Source: Occultella gossypii
GTDB lineage: Bacteria > Actinomycetota > Actinomycetes > Actinomycetales > Beutenbergiaceae
NCBI RefSeq assembly: GCF_019947135.1
Contig: NZ_JAGSHT010000027.1
Coordinates: forward strand, 23,493 to 87,492
DNA length: 64,000 nt
Direction of reading: 5' to 3'
The translations under genes were made by a program, and so were the position numbers. This document shows positions 53,809 through 63,000 of the stretch, one piece after another (the stretch's first letter is position 1; every line of letters begins with the position of its first letter). The notes under the pieces were generated by a model that made no database searches, was not told where the DNA came from, and saw nothing but the letters and a program-made list of their open reading frames with translations.

Positions 53809-55430
53809 GCCATACCGAGCTGAGCACCGAGGTCCTCGTGGTCGGAGCGGGCCTGGGCGGGATCGCTGCAGCGATCGCCGCTGCCGAACGAGGCGCCGCC
53901 GTCGTGCTCACCGAGGAACACCCGTGGATCGGCGGCCAGCTCACCTCCCAGGCCGTGCCGCCGGACGAGCACCCGTGGATCGAGCAGTTCGGCGCGACCG
54001 CGCGTTACCGCCAGCTCCGCGACGGAATCCGCGACGTCTACCGGCGTTCCTACCCACTGCGCCCCGAGGCTAGAGCGTGGGACGAGCTCAACCCCGGCGC
54101 CGGTTGGGTCTCCAAGCTCTGCCACGAGCCCCGTGTCGCGCTAGCCGTGCTGGAAGAGATGCTCGCGCCGTGGCGCTCTGCCGGAAGGATCAGGCTGCTC
54201 GAGCGGGTGAGGCCGTCGGCAGCGAGCGTCGACGGCGACACCATCACCGCCGTCACGCTCACCTCGGTCCGAGGCGATGACACCTCGGTCACCGTGCAGG
54301 CTGACTACGTCATCGATGCGACGGAGACCGGCGAGCTCCTGCCGTTGAGCGGCGCGGAGTACGTGACCGGGTTCGAGTCCGCCACTGAGACCGGCGAGCC
54401 GAGCGCACCCGCACAAGCGGAGCCAGACAACGTGCAGGCGCTGAGCGTCTGTTTCGTGGTGGAGCACGTCGACGGCGATCACACGATCGACAAGCCGGAG
54501 CGATACGACTTCTGGAGCTCCTACCGCCCAGACGCCTGGAACGGGGCGAACCTGCTCTCGTGGACCGCGCCGAGCCCGCGCACCCTGGAGATGGACACAC
54601 GCACGTTCACGCCGAACCCTGGCGATCAGGCGTTGGCGGTGGACGCCGACCAGTCGCGCAATCCCGGCGACGGAAACCTGTGGACCTTTCGCCGCATCGC
54701 GGCGGCAGATCTCTTTGACCCGGGCCACTACGCAAGCGACCTCTGCCTGGTGAATTGGCCCAGCATCGACTACTTCCTCGCACCGGTCCTGGATGCCGAG
54801 CCCACCGAAGCAGCACGGCGGATCGCCGACGCTCGGCAGCTCAGCCTGTCGATGCTCTACTGGATGCAGACGCAGGCGCCACGAGAAGATGGCGGCGTCG
54901 GGTTTCCCGGGCTGCGGCTGCGGCCGGATGTGATGGGATCGGCAGACGGCCTCGCTCAAGCGGTCTACCACCGTGAGTCCCGCCGCATTCGGGCCGTCAC
55001 GACCGTGACTGAGAACGACGTCTCCTACGCCGTTCGGGGCGAGAGTGGCGCCACCCGGTACGAGGACTCTGTGGGTGTGGGGATGTACCGCATCGACCTG
55101 CATCCCTCTACCGGCGGAGACACCTATATCGATGTCGCCTCGACCCCGTTCGAGATCCCGCTCGGTGCCCTGCTGCCACGCCGGGTGACGAATCTGATCG
55201 CCGCGAACAAGAACATCGGCACCACGCACATCACCAACGGGTGCTATCGCCTCCACCCCGTCGAGTGGAACATCGGCGAGGCTGCCGGGCATCTCGCCGC
55301 TCACTGCCTCGCACTGGGCCATACCCCGCACGAGGTGCACGGCAAGACCGACCTGCTGCTCGACTTCCAGCAGGAACTGACCAACGCCGGCCTGCAGCTG
55401 CGCTGGCCTTCGGGTGCGCACCCGTACTGA
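53805..55430 (+). CDS. FAD-dependent oxidoreductase (FAD_oxidored family)
   Basis: 541-aa flavoprotein. Dinucleotide-binding GAGLGG at 14-19 in VLVVGAGLGGIAAAIAAAERG. WIGGQLTSQAVPPDE is the family's second motif and DATETGELL the third. The C-terminal CYRLHPVEWNIGEAAG is the usual FAD-contact end. No signal peptide. This family (PF12831 type) often lies in carbohydrate gene clusters, where it may oxidise a sugar or sugar-derived hydroxyl; substrate unknown. GTG at 53805 overlaps the LacI stop. Confidence 0.9.
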   Translation: MSHTELSTEVLVVGAGLGGIAAAIAAAERGAAVVLTEEHPWIGGQLTSQAVPPDEHPWIEQFGATARYRQLRDGIRDVYRRSYPLRPEARAWDELNPGAGWVSKLCHEPRVALAVLEEMLAPWRSAGRIRLLERVRPSAASVDGDTITAVTLTSVRGDDTSVTVQADYVIDATETGELLPLSGAEYVTGFESATETGEPSAPAQAEPDNVQALSVCFVVEHVDGDHTIDKPERYDFWSSYRPDAWNGANLLSWTAPSPRTLEMDTRTFTPNPGDQALAVDADQSRNPGDGNLWTFRRIAAADLFDPGHYASDLCLVNWPSIDYFLAPVLDAEPTEAARRIADARQLSLSMLYWMQTQAPREDGGVGFPGLRLRPDVMGSADGLAQAVYHRESRRIRAVTTVTENDVSYAVRGESGATRYEDSVGVGMYRIDLHPSTGGDTYIDVASTPFEIPLGALLPRRVTNLIAANKNIGTTHITNGCYRLHPVEWNIGEAAGHLAAHCLALGHTPHEVHGKTDLLLDFQQELTNAGLQLRWPSGAHPY

Positions 55431-55531
55431 GCACACCCGCAACAACCGCAGTCAGTCCTGAGCTCGTGAACGACTCGTTCCCAGCCGACCCGATTTACGC
55501 CCCAGCAACGACGCTCTGAGGAGAGACGACG

Positions 55532-56845
55532 ATGACCCTTTCGACCAAGCGCAGGCGCGCCACAACCCTGACCGCTGTCACAGCAGCGCTCGCCCTGACG
55601 GCCGCGTGCGGCGGCGGTAGCGGCGGCGAGGACGGTGACGGCACACCAGATGGCCCCGTCGATCTGCGGATGACGGTCTGGAGTGCCAACGAAGGACACC
55701 ACGAGATCTTCGACACGATCGCCGACGCCTACGTCGAGGAGAACCCGGACCTAGTCAGCAGCGTATCGTTCGAGGCGCTTCCCATCGACACCTACGTCGA
55801 CGCGCTGACCACCCAGATCGCCGGTGGGCAGGCGCCCGACATGGCGTGGATCATGGAGTCCTATGCGGCGCAGTTCGTCAGCTCCGGTGTCTTTGCCAAC
55901 CTGACTCCGGCGTTCTCCGAGGCCGCGGGCTACGAGCTCGATGACCTGATCCCTGGAGCGATCGAGCTGTGGTCCAGCGAGGGTGATCTCTATGGCTACC
56001 CGTTCTCCAACAGTCCATTCGGTGTGTACGCCAACCTCGATCTGCTCGAGCAGGCTGGCCAGGACGACCCCCGTGACCTGATCGCCAGTGGCGAGTGGAC
56101 CTACGACGCGATGATGGCGATGGCCGCTGAGGTCTCGTCGCAGACCGACGCTGCCGGCTTCATCTCCAGCGGTGACTCGTACAGCAACTGGAACGGGGCG
56201 CTCGGCCACATGTGGCTCTCGTGGGGCGCGCAGCCATGGAGCGAGGACGGCACCCAGTGCCAGTTCACCGATCCGGAGGTGGTGGAGTTCTTCGACTGGT
56301 TCCACACGCAGGCATTCGAGCGGGGTGCCACGCCCCTGCCCGGTGAGGAGTTCGACTTCGCCTCGGGCCAGGCCGGCCTGATGATGTCGCAGATGAGCGC
56401 GTCCACGGGTCTGGGGGAGGACTTCGAGTGGGACTTCCTCCCGCTGCCTTCCGGTCCCGCGGGCCAGGTGTCGGTGGTGGGACAGGGCGGAGTCGGCGTG
56501 CTCTCCCAGAGCGAGCACCCCGAGGTGGCGGCGGACTTCCTGGCGTACTTCACCAACCCCGAGAACTCGCGGCTCCTCGCGCAGTACTTCCCGCCGCCGC
56601 GCACCTCGCTGCTGACGATCGACACGCTTGCCGAAGCAGCACCGAACCTCACGAGTGAGCAGATCCAGACCGCCGTGATCGACCAGTCGGTCACGGCCGT
56701 CACGAAGATGGGCCACCCGCAGATGAGTGAGATCGCGGACCCGGTGCGCATCGCGCTCGACTCGCTGTGGCAGCCGAACTCCGACACCGCGAGCGTGATG
56801 TCACAGATCTGCTCCGACATCGAGCCGATCATCTCCGGTAGCTGA
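55532..56845 (+). CDS. ABC transporter sugar-binding lipoprotein (island operon)
   Basis: 437-aa binding protein. Signal peptide with Arg-rich start, hydrophobic core and lipobox TAAC with Cys26, then a Gly/Asp/Glu linker. Landmarks are LRMTVWSANEGHHEIFDTIADAY, GGQAPDMAWIMES, YGYPFSNSPFGVYANLDLL and GPAGQVSVVGQGG. ATG at 55532 with GAGGAGAG upstream. The stop overlaps the next ATG by one base (TGATG). Ligand presumably a product of the exported 851-aa enzyme at the operon's end. Confidence 0.93.
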   Translation: MTLSTKRRRATTLTAVTAALALTAACGGGSGGEDGDGTPDGPVDLRMTVWSANEGHHEIFDTIADAYVEENPDLVSSVSFEALPIDTYVDALTTQIAGGQAPDMAWIMESYAAQFVSSGVFANLTPAFSEAAGYELDDLIPGAIELWSSEGDLYGYPFSNSPFGVYANLDLLEQAGQDDPRDLIASGEWTYDAMMAMAAEVSSQTDAAGFISSGDSYSNWNGALGHMWLSWGAQPWSEDGTQCQFTDPEVVEFFDWFHTQAFERGATPLPGEEFDFASGQAGLMMSQMSASTGLGEDFEWDFLPLPSGPAGQVSVVGQGGVGVLSQSEHPEVAADFLAYFTNPENSRLLAQYFPPPRTSLLTIDTLAEAAPNLTSEQIQTAVIDQSVTAVTKMGHPQMSEIADPVRIALDSLWQPNSDTASVMSQICSDIEPIISGS

Positions 56846-57780
56846 TGAGCTCGACTTCCGCCACCGCGAGGCGCGGTGAGCCATCCCTGGGTGGCTCATC
56901 GCGCCGGCTCAGACGGATCGACGCCGTCGTCGGGCTTGCGTTCGTGGCACCGGTTATCGTCGGCGTGCTGGCGCTCGGCCTCGTGCCCTTCGGGTACGTG
57001 ATCTGGTACGCGCTTCACGACTGGAACCCGTTGGTGGCCACCTTCGACTGGGTGGGCGGAGACAACTTCCGCGCGCTGCTGAGCGACTCGACGGTCTGGG
57101 CGTCGCTGGGGGTGACGTTCACCTTCGCGATCCTGTTGATGGTCCTCAATGTCACGCTGGCGATGGTCCTGGCTGTGCTGCTCGTGCAGAAGCTTCCAGG
57201 CACGACGACGTTCCGGACGTTCTTCTTCTCCCCGGTCATCGTCTCCACCGTGGCATGGGTGCTGATCTGGAACTTTCTGGTGGCATCGAACGGCGGCATC
57301 AACGGATTCCTCGCCACCATCGGCATCAGCGGGCCGAACTGGCTGCGCGACCCCAGCTGGGCGCTGGTGACCGTGGTCGTCATCCAGGTGTTCAAGGGTG
57401 TCGGAATGAACATGATCTTGTTCATCGCGGCGCTGCAGAACGTCCCCGGAGATCTGAAGGAGGCAGCACGCATCGACGGCGCCGGTCCCCGCCGGGTTTT
57501 CACTTCCATCACGCTGCCGCTGATGACGCCGACGATCCTGCTCGTCACCATGATCACCCTGATCAGTGCGATGGATGTGTTCGCACCGATCCAGATCCTG
57601 ACCGAGGGCGGGCCGGGGCGCTCCACCACGGTGATCTCCTATCTGCTCTACCGCACCGCGTTCGTGCAGCAGGACTTCGGTTACGCCTCAGCGATCGGCG
57701 TCGTGCTGTTCTTCGTCGTGCTGGCGATGGCGGCCCTGCAGTGGGGCACGCGCAAGAAGTGGGTGCACGATGAGGTCTGA
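56845..57780 (+). CDS. ABC sugar permease (MalF type, island operon)
   Basis: 311-aa inner-membrane permease. First span near residues 32-57 (VVGLAFVAPVIVGVLALGLV in part). The EAA loop is GDLKEAARIDGAGPRRVFTSITLP, followed by the usual ILTEGGPG motif. Overlaps the binding-protein gene by 1 bp and the next permease by 11 bp, which indicates tight coupling. Confidence 0.94.
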   Translation: MSSTSATARRGEPSLGGSSRRLRRIDAVVGLAFVAPVIVGVLALGLVPFGYVIWYALHDWNPLVATFDWVGGDNFRALLSDSTVWASLGVTFTFAILLMVLNVTLAMVLAVLLVQKLPGTTTFRTFFFSPVIVSTVAWVLIWNFLVASNGGINGFLATIGISGPNWLRDPSWALVTVVVIQVFKGVGMNMILFIAALQNVPGDLKEAARIDGAGPRRVFTSITLPLMTPTILLVTMITLISAMDVFAPIQILTEGGPGRSTTVISYLLYRTAFVQQDFGYASAIGVVLFFVVLAMAALQWGTRKKWVHDEV

Positions 57781-58693
57781 CCAAGCACTCCTGGTCCGTG
57801 AGGCCGGGCCGGCCACGGCGTCTGACCCGGCGCCCGGGAAAGACCGGATCCGGGCCACCCGCCGTCGCCGTGCTTCGAAGATCGCGATGTACGCGCTGCT
57901 CATCATCATGAGCATCCCGTTCGTCTACCCGATGCTGTGGATGGTGTTCTCGGCCTTCAAGCCAGCAAACGAGATCTTCGCGATCCCGCCCACGCTCTTC
58001 CCGAGCGAGTGGACACTTGACGGCGTGGCACGCATCTTCACGGTGCAGCCGTTCGCGCAGCAGTACCTCAACTCGCTGTACATCGCGGCACTGGTCACCC
58101 TTGGGTCGGTGATCGTGGGCTCGCTCGCGGGGTATGCGTTCGCCCGCATCAGGTTCCCCTTCGCCTCCGTGCTCTTCCTTTTCCTGATGGCCGGTTTGTT
58201 CATCCCGACCGAGGTCACGATCATCCCGATCTTCCGTTGGGTCGCGTCCCTCGGGCTGATGAACACTCACGTGCCGCTCATCATCCTTCCGATCCTGGGG
58301 CCGGCGTCGATCGTCGCGGTTTTCATCTTTCGGCAGTTCTTCCTCTCCCTGCCTGTGGAGCTGGAAGAGGCTGGACGGCTCGATGGTCTGGGGCGACTCG
58401 GCATCTTCTTGCGGATCGCGCTCCCACTTGCTGGCCCGGCGATCGGCGCGGTCTCGATCATGAAGTTCTTGGCTTCCTTCAACATGTACTTCGAGCCGCT
58501 GATCTTCCTTCGCAGCGAGAATCTCTTCACCGTGGGACTGGGCCTGACCCGGTACCAGGACCACTACGGCGAACCGATCCACAACACCCAGATCGGCGCC
58601 ACAGCGCTGACGGTCATCCCTGTGGTCATCGTCTTCCTGCTCGCTCAGCGGCAGTTCGTTGAAGGCCTGTCCCGCACCGGGCTGAAGGGGTGA
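57770..58693 (+). CDS. ABC sugar permease (MalG type, island operon)
   Basis: 307-aa inner-membrane permease. An Arg-rich N-terminus (RATRRRRASK) precedes the first span (MYALLIIMSIPFVYPMLWMV). The EAA-like loop is VELEEAGRLDGLGRLGIFLRIALP, slightly divergent from the usual EAARIDGA. ATG at 57770 lies inside the previous gene. No ATPase follows; the exported 851-aa gene comes next after 94 bp. Confidence 0.93.
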   Translation: MRSDQALLVREAGPATASDPAPGKDRIRATRRRRASKIAMYALLIIMSIPFVYPMLWMVFSAFKPANEIFAIPPTLFPSEWTLDGVARIFTVQPFAQQYLNSLYIAALVTLGSVIVGSLAGYAFARIRFPFASVLFLFLMAGLFIPTEVTIIPIFRWVASLGLMNTHVPLIILPILGPASIVAVFIFRQFFLSLPVELEEAGRLDGLGRLGIFLRIALPLAGPAIGAVSIMKFLASFNMYFEPLIFLRSENLFTVGLGLTRYQDHYGEPIHNTQIGATALTVIPVVIVFLLAQRQFVEGLSRTGLKG

Positions 58694-58787
58694 CGCTGCC
58701 ACAACCAGTCAGCGCTCCCCAGGGTGCACAGCCAGGGGCGTGCCCCCCGTTCATCACAGAACACTCTCATCAGACAAAGGAGTCACC

Positions 58788-61343
58788 ATGTCTCACCGTG
58801 CCGAGCACACCTTATCCCGACGGGCCTTGATGGCCGGCGTCGGGGCGGCCTCGATCGCTGCCATCGCCGCACGTGGCCTACAGTCCGCACCGACCGCCTA
58901 CGCCACGTCCGCAGGCACCGTGCTGCCGCTGGTTGATCCGCTCAGCTCTGAGCCTGATCGTTCCCAGTTCGGCGACACCGAGCACGTGTTCGCGGCGTAC
59001 CTCACGGTGGTGGCGCCGATCGCGAACAGCATCCGCGATGAGGATCCTCACTACGGGTGGATGGAGGATGGCTGGTGGCGTTCACCCGAGCAGCCGTACA
59101 ACGCCCGCGAGATGGAGCAGGTGGCCACGCTGTCGTGGTTCCTGACGCACGAGCGCTCGTGGAATCCGTACTTTGGGGACGCCAAGCTGCGCGACCGGAT
59201 TGAAGCTGCACTGAGCTACTACCTCGGCAGCCAGCTGCCGAACGGCTCCTGGTCGGAGTATGAGTGGAACGTCCCGCACCTGGCCCCGACTGGCTTCGGC
59301 AGCGTGGCACTGTCCACGACCTACCGGTATCTCGATGAAGCGGGTGAGCTGAGGGACTGGCTGCCCCAGATCGAGGCGGCCGTGCGCGCATCGAGCGCCT
59401 GGCTTGTCGATCGGTCACTGGCGCACTGGCGTCAGCCCACGCCGTACACCAACCAGGTCGTCGCCGGGCTCGCGGGTGCGAGCATGACGGCGGAGCTCTT
59501 CGGCGATGAGGACCTGTCCGCTGAGGTCTCGGAGTGCTGGGAGACGCTGCGCGTTCATGGCATCTCAGGGGCCGGGCACAGTCACGAGCCGCTGGCCTAC
59601 GACTTCGACTACTCCTTCATCGTCGCGATGCCCGATCTAGGGGCGGGATACCTCGCCGGCTTCAGCGAGCCTGTCGAGATGGCGCGATCGATGGCGGAGT
59701 TCATCTCCTACGCCAGCGTTCTGGAGCCCGACCGTGCAGGCTTCTTGAACTGGAGTGCCGCGTCAGCGCGCATCGCGGCCTTCACCCACGAGCTGCAGCC
59801 AGACGAGGTGCAGGATCGCACCTCGCTCGGCCGAGCGCTCATCGGTGAGGTGCCGGTGCTCGCCGCCTTCCACCCGACCGACGCCGAGATCATCGCGGCT
59901 CGAGAAGCATGGAAGACCGACCCTGGGCCCATCGTGCCGTTGGAGAAGAAGCGCACCTCTCCTCGCACCTGGATGCACAGCAGCGAGGCGCCGCTAGGGG
60001 TCAGCGAAGAGGTGCGAGAGGAAGCCATCGCGACCTTGCCGTACCTCGCTTCCGATCGGTTCACCGAGTTCCGCCAGGCGGGTTCGGTCGATCTCGACTA
60101 CCTCTTCGTTCGACGTCCGTCGTACTACCTCACCACGCTGCTGGGAAGGCGCGCTGGTCACGGCGGCCCCTATCAGCGGCTCCGGATGGGGCCAGGGCTG
60201 CTCTGGCACCCGTCGATGGGTGCGGTCATCATGGTGCTGAACAGCAACGACGAGGATGCCTGGGGGCCGTTCCCCGAGGCGTCGGCGGTGACGAGGGTCG
60301 AGGTAGCCCGCAGCTATTACGCCGAGCCGTACGGTGAGGGTGGAAAGTTGGCGGTCGATCAGGTTGGCGCCATCGAGGGTGACTTCAGCGCCGCGTATCT
60401 CGACCGCGCCAATGGCAGCCACGTGGTCATCTCCTTCTTCGATGACTCGTTCGTGCAGACCATCAAGACCGATGATCCTGGGCGCGCGGTCATCCCGCTG
60501 CTGATGCAGCCAGGTGACCTGCTGACCTTCTCCGACGGAACCGAGGTCACCTACGGCGACTCTGTGGACCTGACGGGGATCACCGATTTCAGGTTGGAGC
60601 GTGGCGCGGGCGTGCTGGTCGTCGAACTTGGGAACTCCAGTGCGGTCACGTTTGACACCACCGATCGGGTCAGGATGTCTGACACGCGGCGTCAACACCT
60701 GATTCGGGTCGAGCACGGGGGCTCGCTCCAGGTTACCTACGCGTTCGAAGGTCCCGTTGAAACGGCTACGCAGGTCCCAGGATCCGGCGTGCTCAGCTCG
60801 GACAACGGCCACCGCGGCACCGATGACGGCAACTATGACATCACGATGAATCTGTGGTGGGGCACCAACGCTCACGCGATGCGGCTACTAGAAAACGGCA
60901 AGCTCATCGCGCACCGCAACCTCGTAGCGCGCTCACCGCAGGCGCAGGCGATCAGCGTCCCGGTGCGCGGCCGCCGGAACGGTGACTACCACTACACCGC
61001 TGAACTCCTCAACGCGGCCGGCACCGTTCAAACCAGCGCCGTCACAGTTGAGGTTCGGCACGCCGACCCGGGCGCGGCCGTACTTTCGCACAACAACTAC
61101 TCGGGTGCCCGTGACTTCGTAGTCACCACCAACATGTGGTGGGGCACCAATGCAGACTGGTACCGCCTATACGAGAACGACAGCCTCATCGACGAACGGG
61201 CGCTGGAGAACAACACCCCGCACGCACAGGCTGCAAGTACGCAGATCACCGACCGTGAGCCCGGGACGTACGTCTATCGCTCCGAACTCCTCAACCCCGC
61301 CGGCATCACCAGTTCTGAAGAGATCCGGGTCGTCGTGAACTGA
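58788..61343 (+). CDS. Tat-exported alpha/alpha-toroid protein with two ChiA-N-like Ig repeats
   Basis: 851-aa exported protein, probably carbohydrate-active. Tat-type signal: TLSRRALMAGVGAASIAAIAARG with Arg11-Arg12. Residues about 60-400 are helical with repeating W/Y-rich hairpins (WRSPEQPYNAREMEQVATLSWF; YYLGSQLPNGSWSEYEW; HLAPTGFGSVALSTTYRYL), the look of an alpha/alpha toroid as in polysaccharide lyases or unsaturated glucuronyl hydrolases. About 440-675 are beta-rich (MGPGLLWHPSMGAVIMVLNSN). Two tandem repeats of about 85 aa end it (about 680-765 and 770-851), each with WWGTNA and YTAELLNAAG or YRSELLNPAG, like the chitinase A N-terminal domain. No catalytic residues assigned; exact family not recognised. 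ATG with AAAGGAG upstream. Confidence 0.85.
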   Translation: MSHRAEHTLSRRALMAGVGAASIAAIAARGLQSAPTAYATSAGTVLPLVDPLSSEPDRSQFGDTEHVFAAYLTVVAPIANSIRDEDPHYGWMEDGWWRSPEQPYNAREMEQVATLSWFLTHERSWNPYFGDAKLRDRIEAALSYYLGSQLPNGSWSEYEWNVPHLAPTGFGSVALSTTYRYLDEAGELRDWLPQIEAAVRASSAWLVDRSLAHWRQPTPYTNQVVAGLAGASMTAELFGDEDLSAEVSECWETLRVHGISGAGHSHEPLAYDFDYSFIVAMPDLGAGYLAGFSEPVEMARSMAEFISYASVLEPDRAGFLNWSAASARIAAFTHELQPDEVQDRTSLGRALIGEVPVLAAFHPTDAEIIAAREAWKTDPGPIVPLEKKRTSPRTWMHSSEAPLGVSEEVREEAIATLPYLASDRFTEFRQAGSVDLDYLFVRRPSYYLTTLLGRRAGHGGPYQRLRMGPGLLWHPSMGAVIMVLNSNDEDAWGPFPEASAVTRVEVARSYYAEPYGEGGKLAVDQVGAIEGDFSAAYLDRANGSHVVISFFDDSFVQTIKTDDPGRAVIPLLMQPGDLLTFSDGTEVTYGDSVDLTGITDFRLERGAGVLVVELGNSSAVTFDTTDRVRMSDTRRQHLIRVEHGGSLQVTYAFEGPVETATQVPGSGVLSSDNGHRGTDDGNYDITMNLWWGTNAHAMRLLENGKLIAHRNLVARSPQAQAISVPVRGRRNGDYHYTAELLNAAGTVQTSAVTVEVRHADPGAAVLSHNNYSGARDFVVTTNMWWGTNADWYRLYENDSLIDERALENNTPHAQAASTQITDREPGTYVYRSELLNPAGITSSEEIRVVVN

Positions 61344-61350
61344 CCAGGCA

Positions 61351-61761
61351 TCATGAAGCCAGCAGTGTTGCCTTGTCTGGTGCGGAGGTCGCGGCCGCGT
61401 ACTGGTCGCTCAGCATCCACATCGAGAACGTCGCTTCTCGGGAGACGAAGAAGAGTGCGAGGCTGAACATGCCGACGACCAGTGCCAGGAGTGCTCATGC
61501 GGGGGCCTCTTGGCGGACCACCACGTAGAGCGCAAGGTAGAAGGGGATCATGACGAGGTAGTCGAGGGTGAGGAGGAGGTCGAGGCTGAGAAGCCCGAGC
61601 AGCGGGTTCTCCTGGAACAGGGTGAAGAATCCCTCGACGGTGTTTGGCGGTGGGCTGAGGATGAAGACGGCTGCTTGGAGGGGGATCATCACCACCACGA
61701 ACAACGCGGCGGCGGCGCCTAGTCTGGCCAGCTCGGGGTGGATGGCGTCCGGGTCTCGCAC
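61351..61761 (-). pseudogene. Truncated, interrupted membrane-protein gene (DUF4386-like)
   Basis: The frame from ATG 61761 encodes two hydrophobic spans (LGAAAALFVVVMIPLQAAVF; LLLTLDYLVMIPFYLALYVV) and stops at an in-frame TGA (61497-61495) after VRQEAPA. Directly after it, in the same frame, the protein continues sensibly (LLALVVGMFSLALFFVSREA, then MWMLSDQYAAAT) until a stop at 61351-61353, next to the end of the exported-protein gene. Both the internal stop and the abrupt end mark a decayed gene. The pattern resembles DUF4386-type multi-span proteins, of which the C-terminal part is missing. Confidence 0.75.
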
Positions 61762-61767
61762 GGGGGA

Positions 61768-62066
61768 TGATCTGCCGGGTGTTTCTCGGACAGGGGTCCT
61801 GTAATTGTTATGCGGCGGTTGCTAGCGATTGGTAGTTGTCGTGGACTTCGTTTGGGGTGCGGTAGCCGATCGCTGAGTGGAGCCTTCGTGGATTGTAGCG
61901 GGTCTCGATGTATCTGGCGATATCTTTCATCGCATGGGTTCGGGTCGGGTAGACGGTGCGGTGCACGAGTTCGTTCTTGAGTGCGGCGAAGAAGGATTCC
62001 GCCATCGCGTTGTCGTAGCAGATTCCAGTCCGACCCACTGAGCGGCGAATGTCGAAATCGGCCAAG
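61768..62066 (-). mobile_element. Older IS3-family copy, left part (interrupted)
   Basis: Begins at the inverted-repeat end TGATCTGCCGG (61768) and contains the last 85 codons of a transposase orfB (61808-62065) nearly identical to the intact copy (KDIARYIETRYNPRRL against KDIAKYIETRYNPRRL). It breaks off at AAG 62064-62066 where the intact element inserted; the sequence resumes at 63354. Confidence 0.88.
62064..62066. repeat. 3-bp target-site duplication, left
   Basis: AAG directly before the inserted element; the partner AAG is at 63351-63353. Confidence 0.75.
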
Positions 62067-62098
62067 TGATCTGCCGCGTGTTTCTCGGACAGGGGTCC
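62067..62098. repeat. IS3-family left inverted repeat
   Basis: Starts TGATCTGCCGCGTGTTTCTC and includes GGACAGGGG; mirrors 63319-63350 with four mismatches in the first 29 bases. Confidence 0.85.
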
Positions 62099-62106
62099 TG
62101 TAATTG

Positions 62107-63000
62107 TTATGCGGCGGTTGCTAGCGATTGGTAGTTGTCGTGGACTTCGTTTGGGGTGCGGTAGCCGATCGCTGAGTGGAGCCTTCGTGGATTGTAGCGG
62201 GTCTCGATGTATTTGGCGATATCTTTCATCGCGTGGGTTCGGGTCGGGTAGACGGTGCGGTGCACGAGTTCGTTCTTGAGCGCGGCGAAGAAGGATTCCG
62301 CCATCGCATTGTCGTAGCAGATGCCAGTCCGACCCACTGAGCGGCGAATGTCGAGATCGGCCAGCACTTTCCCGTAATCGAAAGACGTGTAATTGCTGCC
62401 TCGGTCGGAATGGAACACGGCTCCGGGGGCCAGGGTGGTGCGGGACGCGGCGTGGGTGATCGCGGCGGTGATCAACGGGGTCTGGTAGTGGTCATCCATC
62501 GCCCAGCCGATGATCTTCTTGCTGTAGCAATCGATCACGGTGGCGAGGTAGACCCACCCTTCCCAGGTCGGGATGTAGGTGATGTCACCGACCATCTTCG
62601 TCCCGGGAGCGTCGGCGGTGAAGTCGCGCCCGAGCAGGTCCGCGATCGCCGGCTGGTCGGCGTCCTGGGCGGTCAGGTTGAGCCGGAACGGGCGGGGCTG
62701 ACACGGCACCAGGTCGAGTTCTCGCATGAGTTGGCGGACCAGGTCGGGATCGACCGTGATACCGCTGCGGGCCAACTCGGCGTGCACCCGCCGGTAGCCG
62801 TAGGTCTCATCGGAGGCTGTGAAGACGTGCTCGATCAGCACCGCGAGCTCGGCGCGGCGGGCCGCGGTGGCCGAGGCAGGCCGGGACCGCCAGTCGTAGA
62901 ACCCCGATCTCGAGACCGACATCCACCTGCACATCAGATGAATCGGATACACGCACAGGACGGTGAGCATGGTCTCGATGAATTCGTACTTCTCGCTCAC
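62107..63000 (-). CDS. IS3-family transposase OrfB (DDE integrase core)
   Basis: 297-aa catalytic part of the transposase. An HTH_21-type segment (AVLIEHVFTASDETYGYRRVH) is followed by the rve-type integrase core. Likely catalytic residues are Asp in MVGDITYIP, Asp in FHSDRGSNYTS and Glu in AMAESFFAALKNEL. GTG at 63000 overlaps the orfA TGA (GTGA), so it can be made alone by coupling or as an OrfAB fusion by -1 frameshifting at the A7 run. No damage visible. Confidence 0.95.
   Translation of the reverse strand: MSEKYEFIETMLTVLCVYPIHLMCRWMSVSRSGFYDWRSRPASATAARRAELAVLIEHVFTASDETYGYRRVHAELARSGITVDPDLVRQLMRELDLVPCQPRPFRLNLTAQDADQPAIADLLGRDFTADAPGTKMVGDITYIPTWEGWVYLATVIDCYSKKIIGWAMDDHYQTPLITAAITHAASRTTLAPGAVFHSDRGSNYTSFDYGKVLADLDIRRSVGRTGICYDNAMAESFFAALKNELVHRTVYPTRTHAMKDIAKYIETRYNPRRLHSAIGYRTPNEVHDNYQSLATAA

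Noticed and set aside
61808..62065. 85-codon transposase frame as an independent gene
   Set aside because: It is the 3' end of the interrupted older IS3 copy, explained by the nested insertion.
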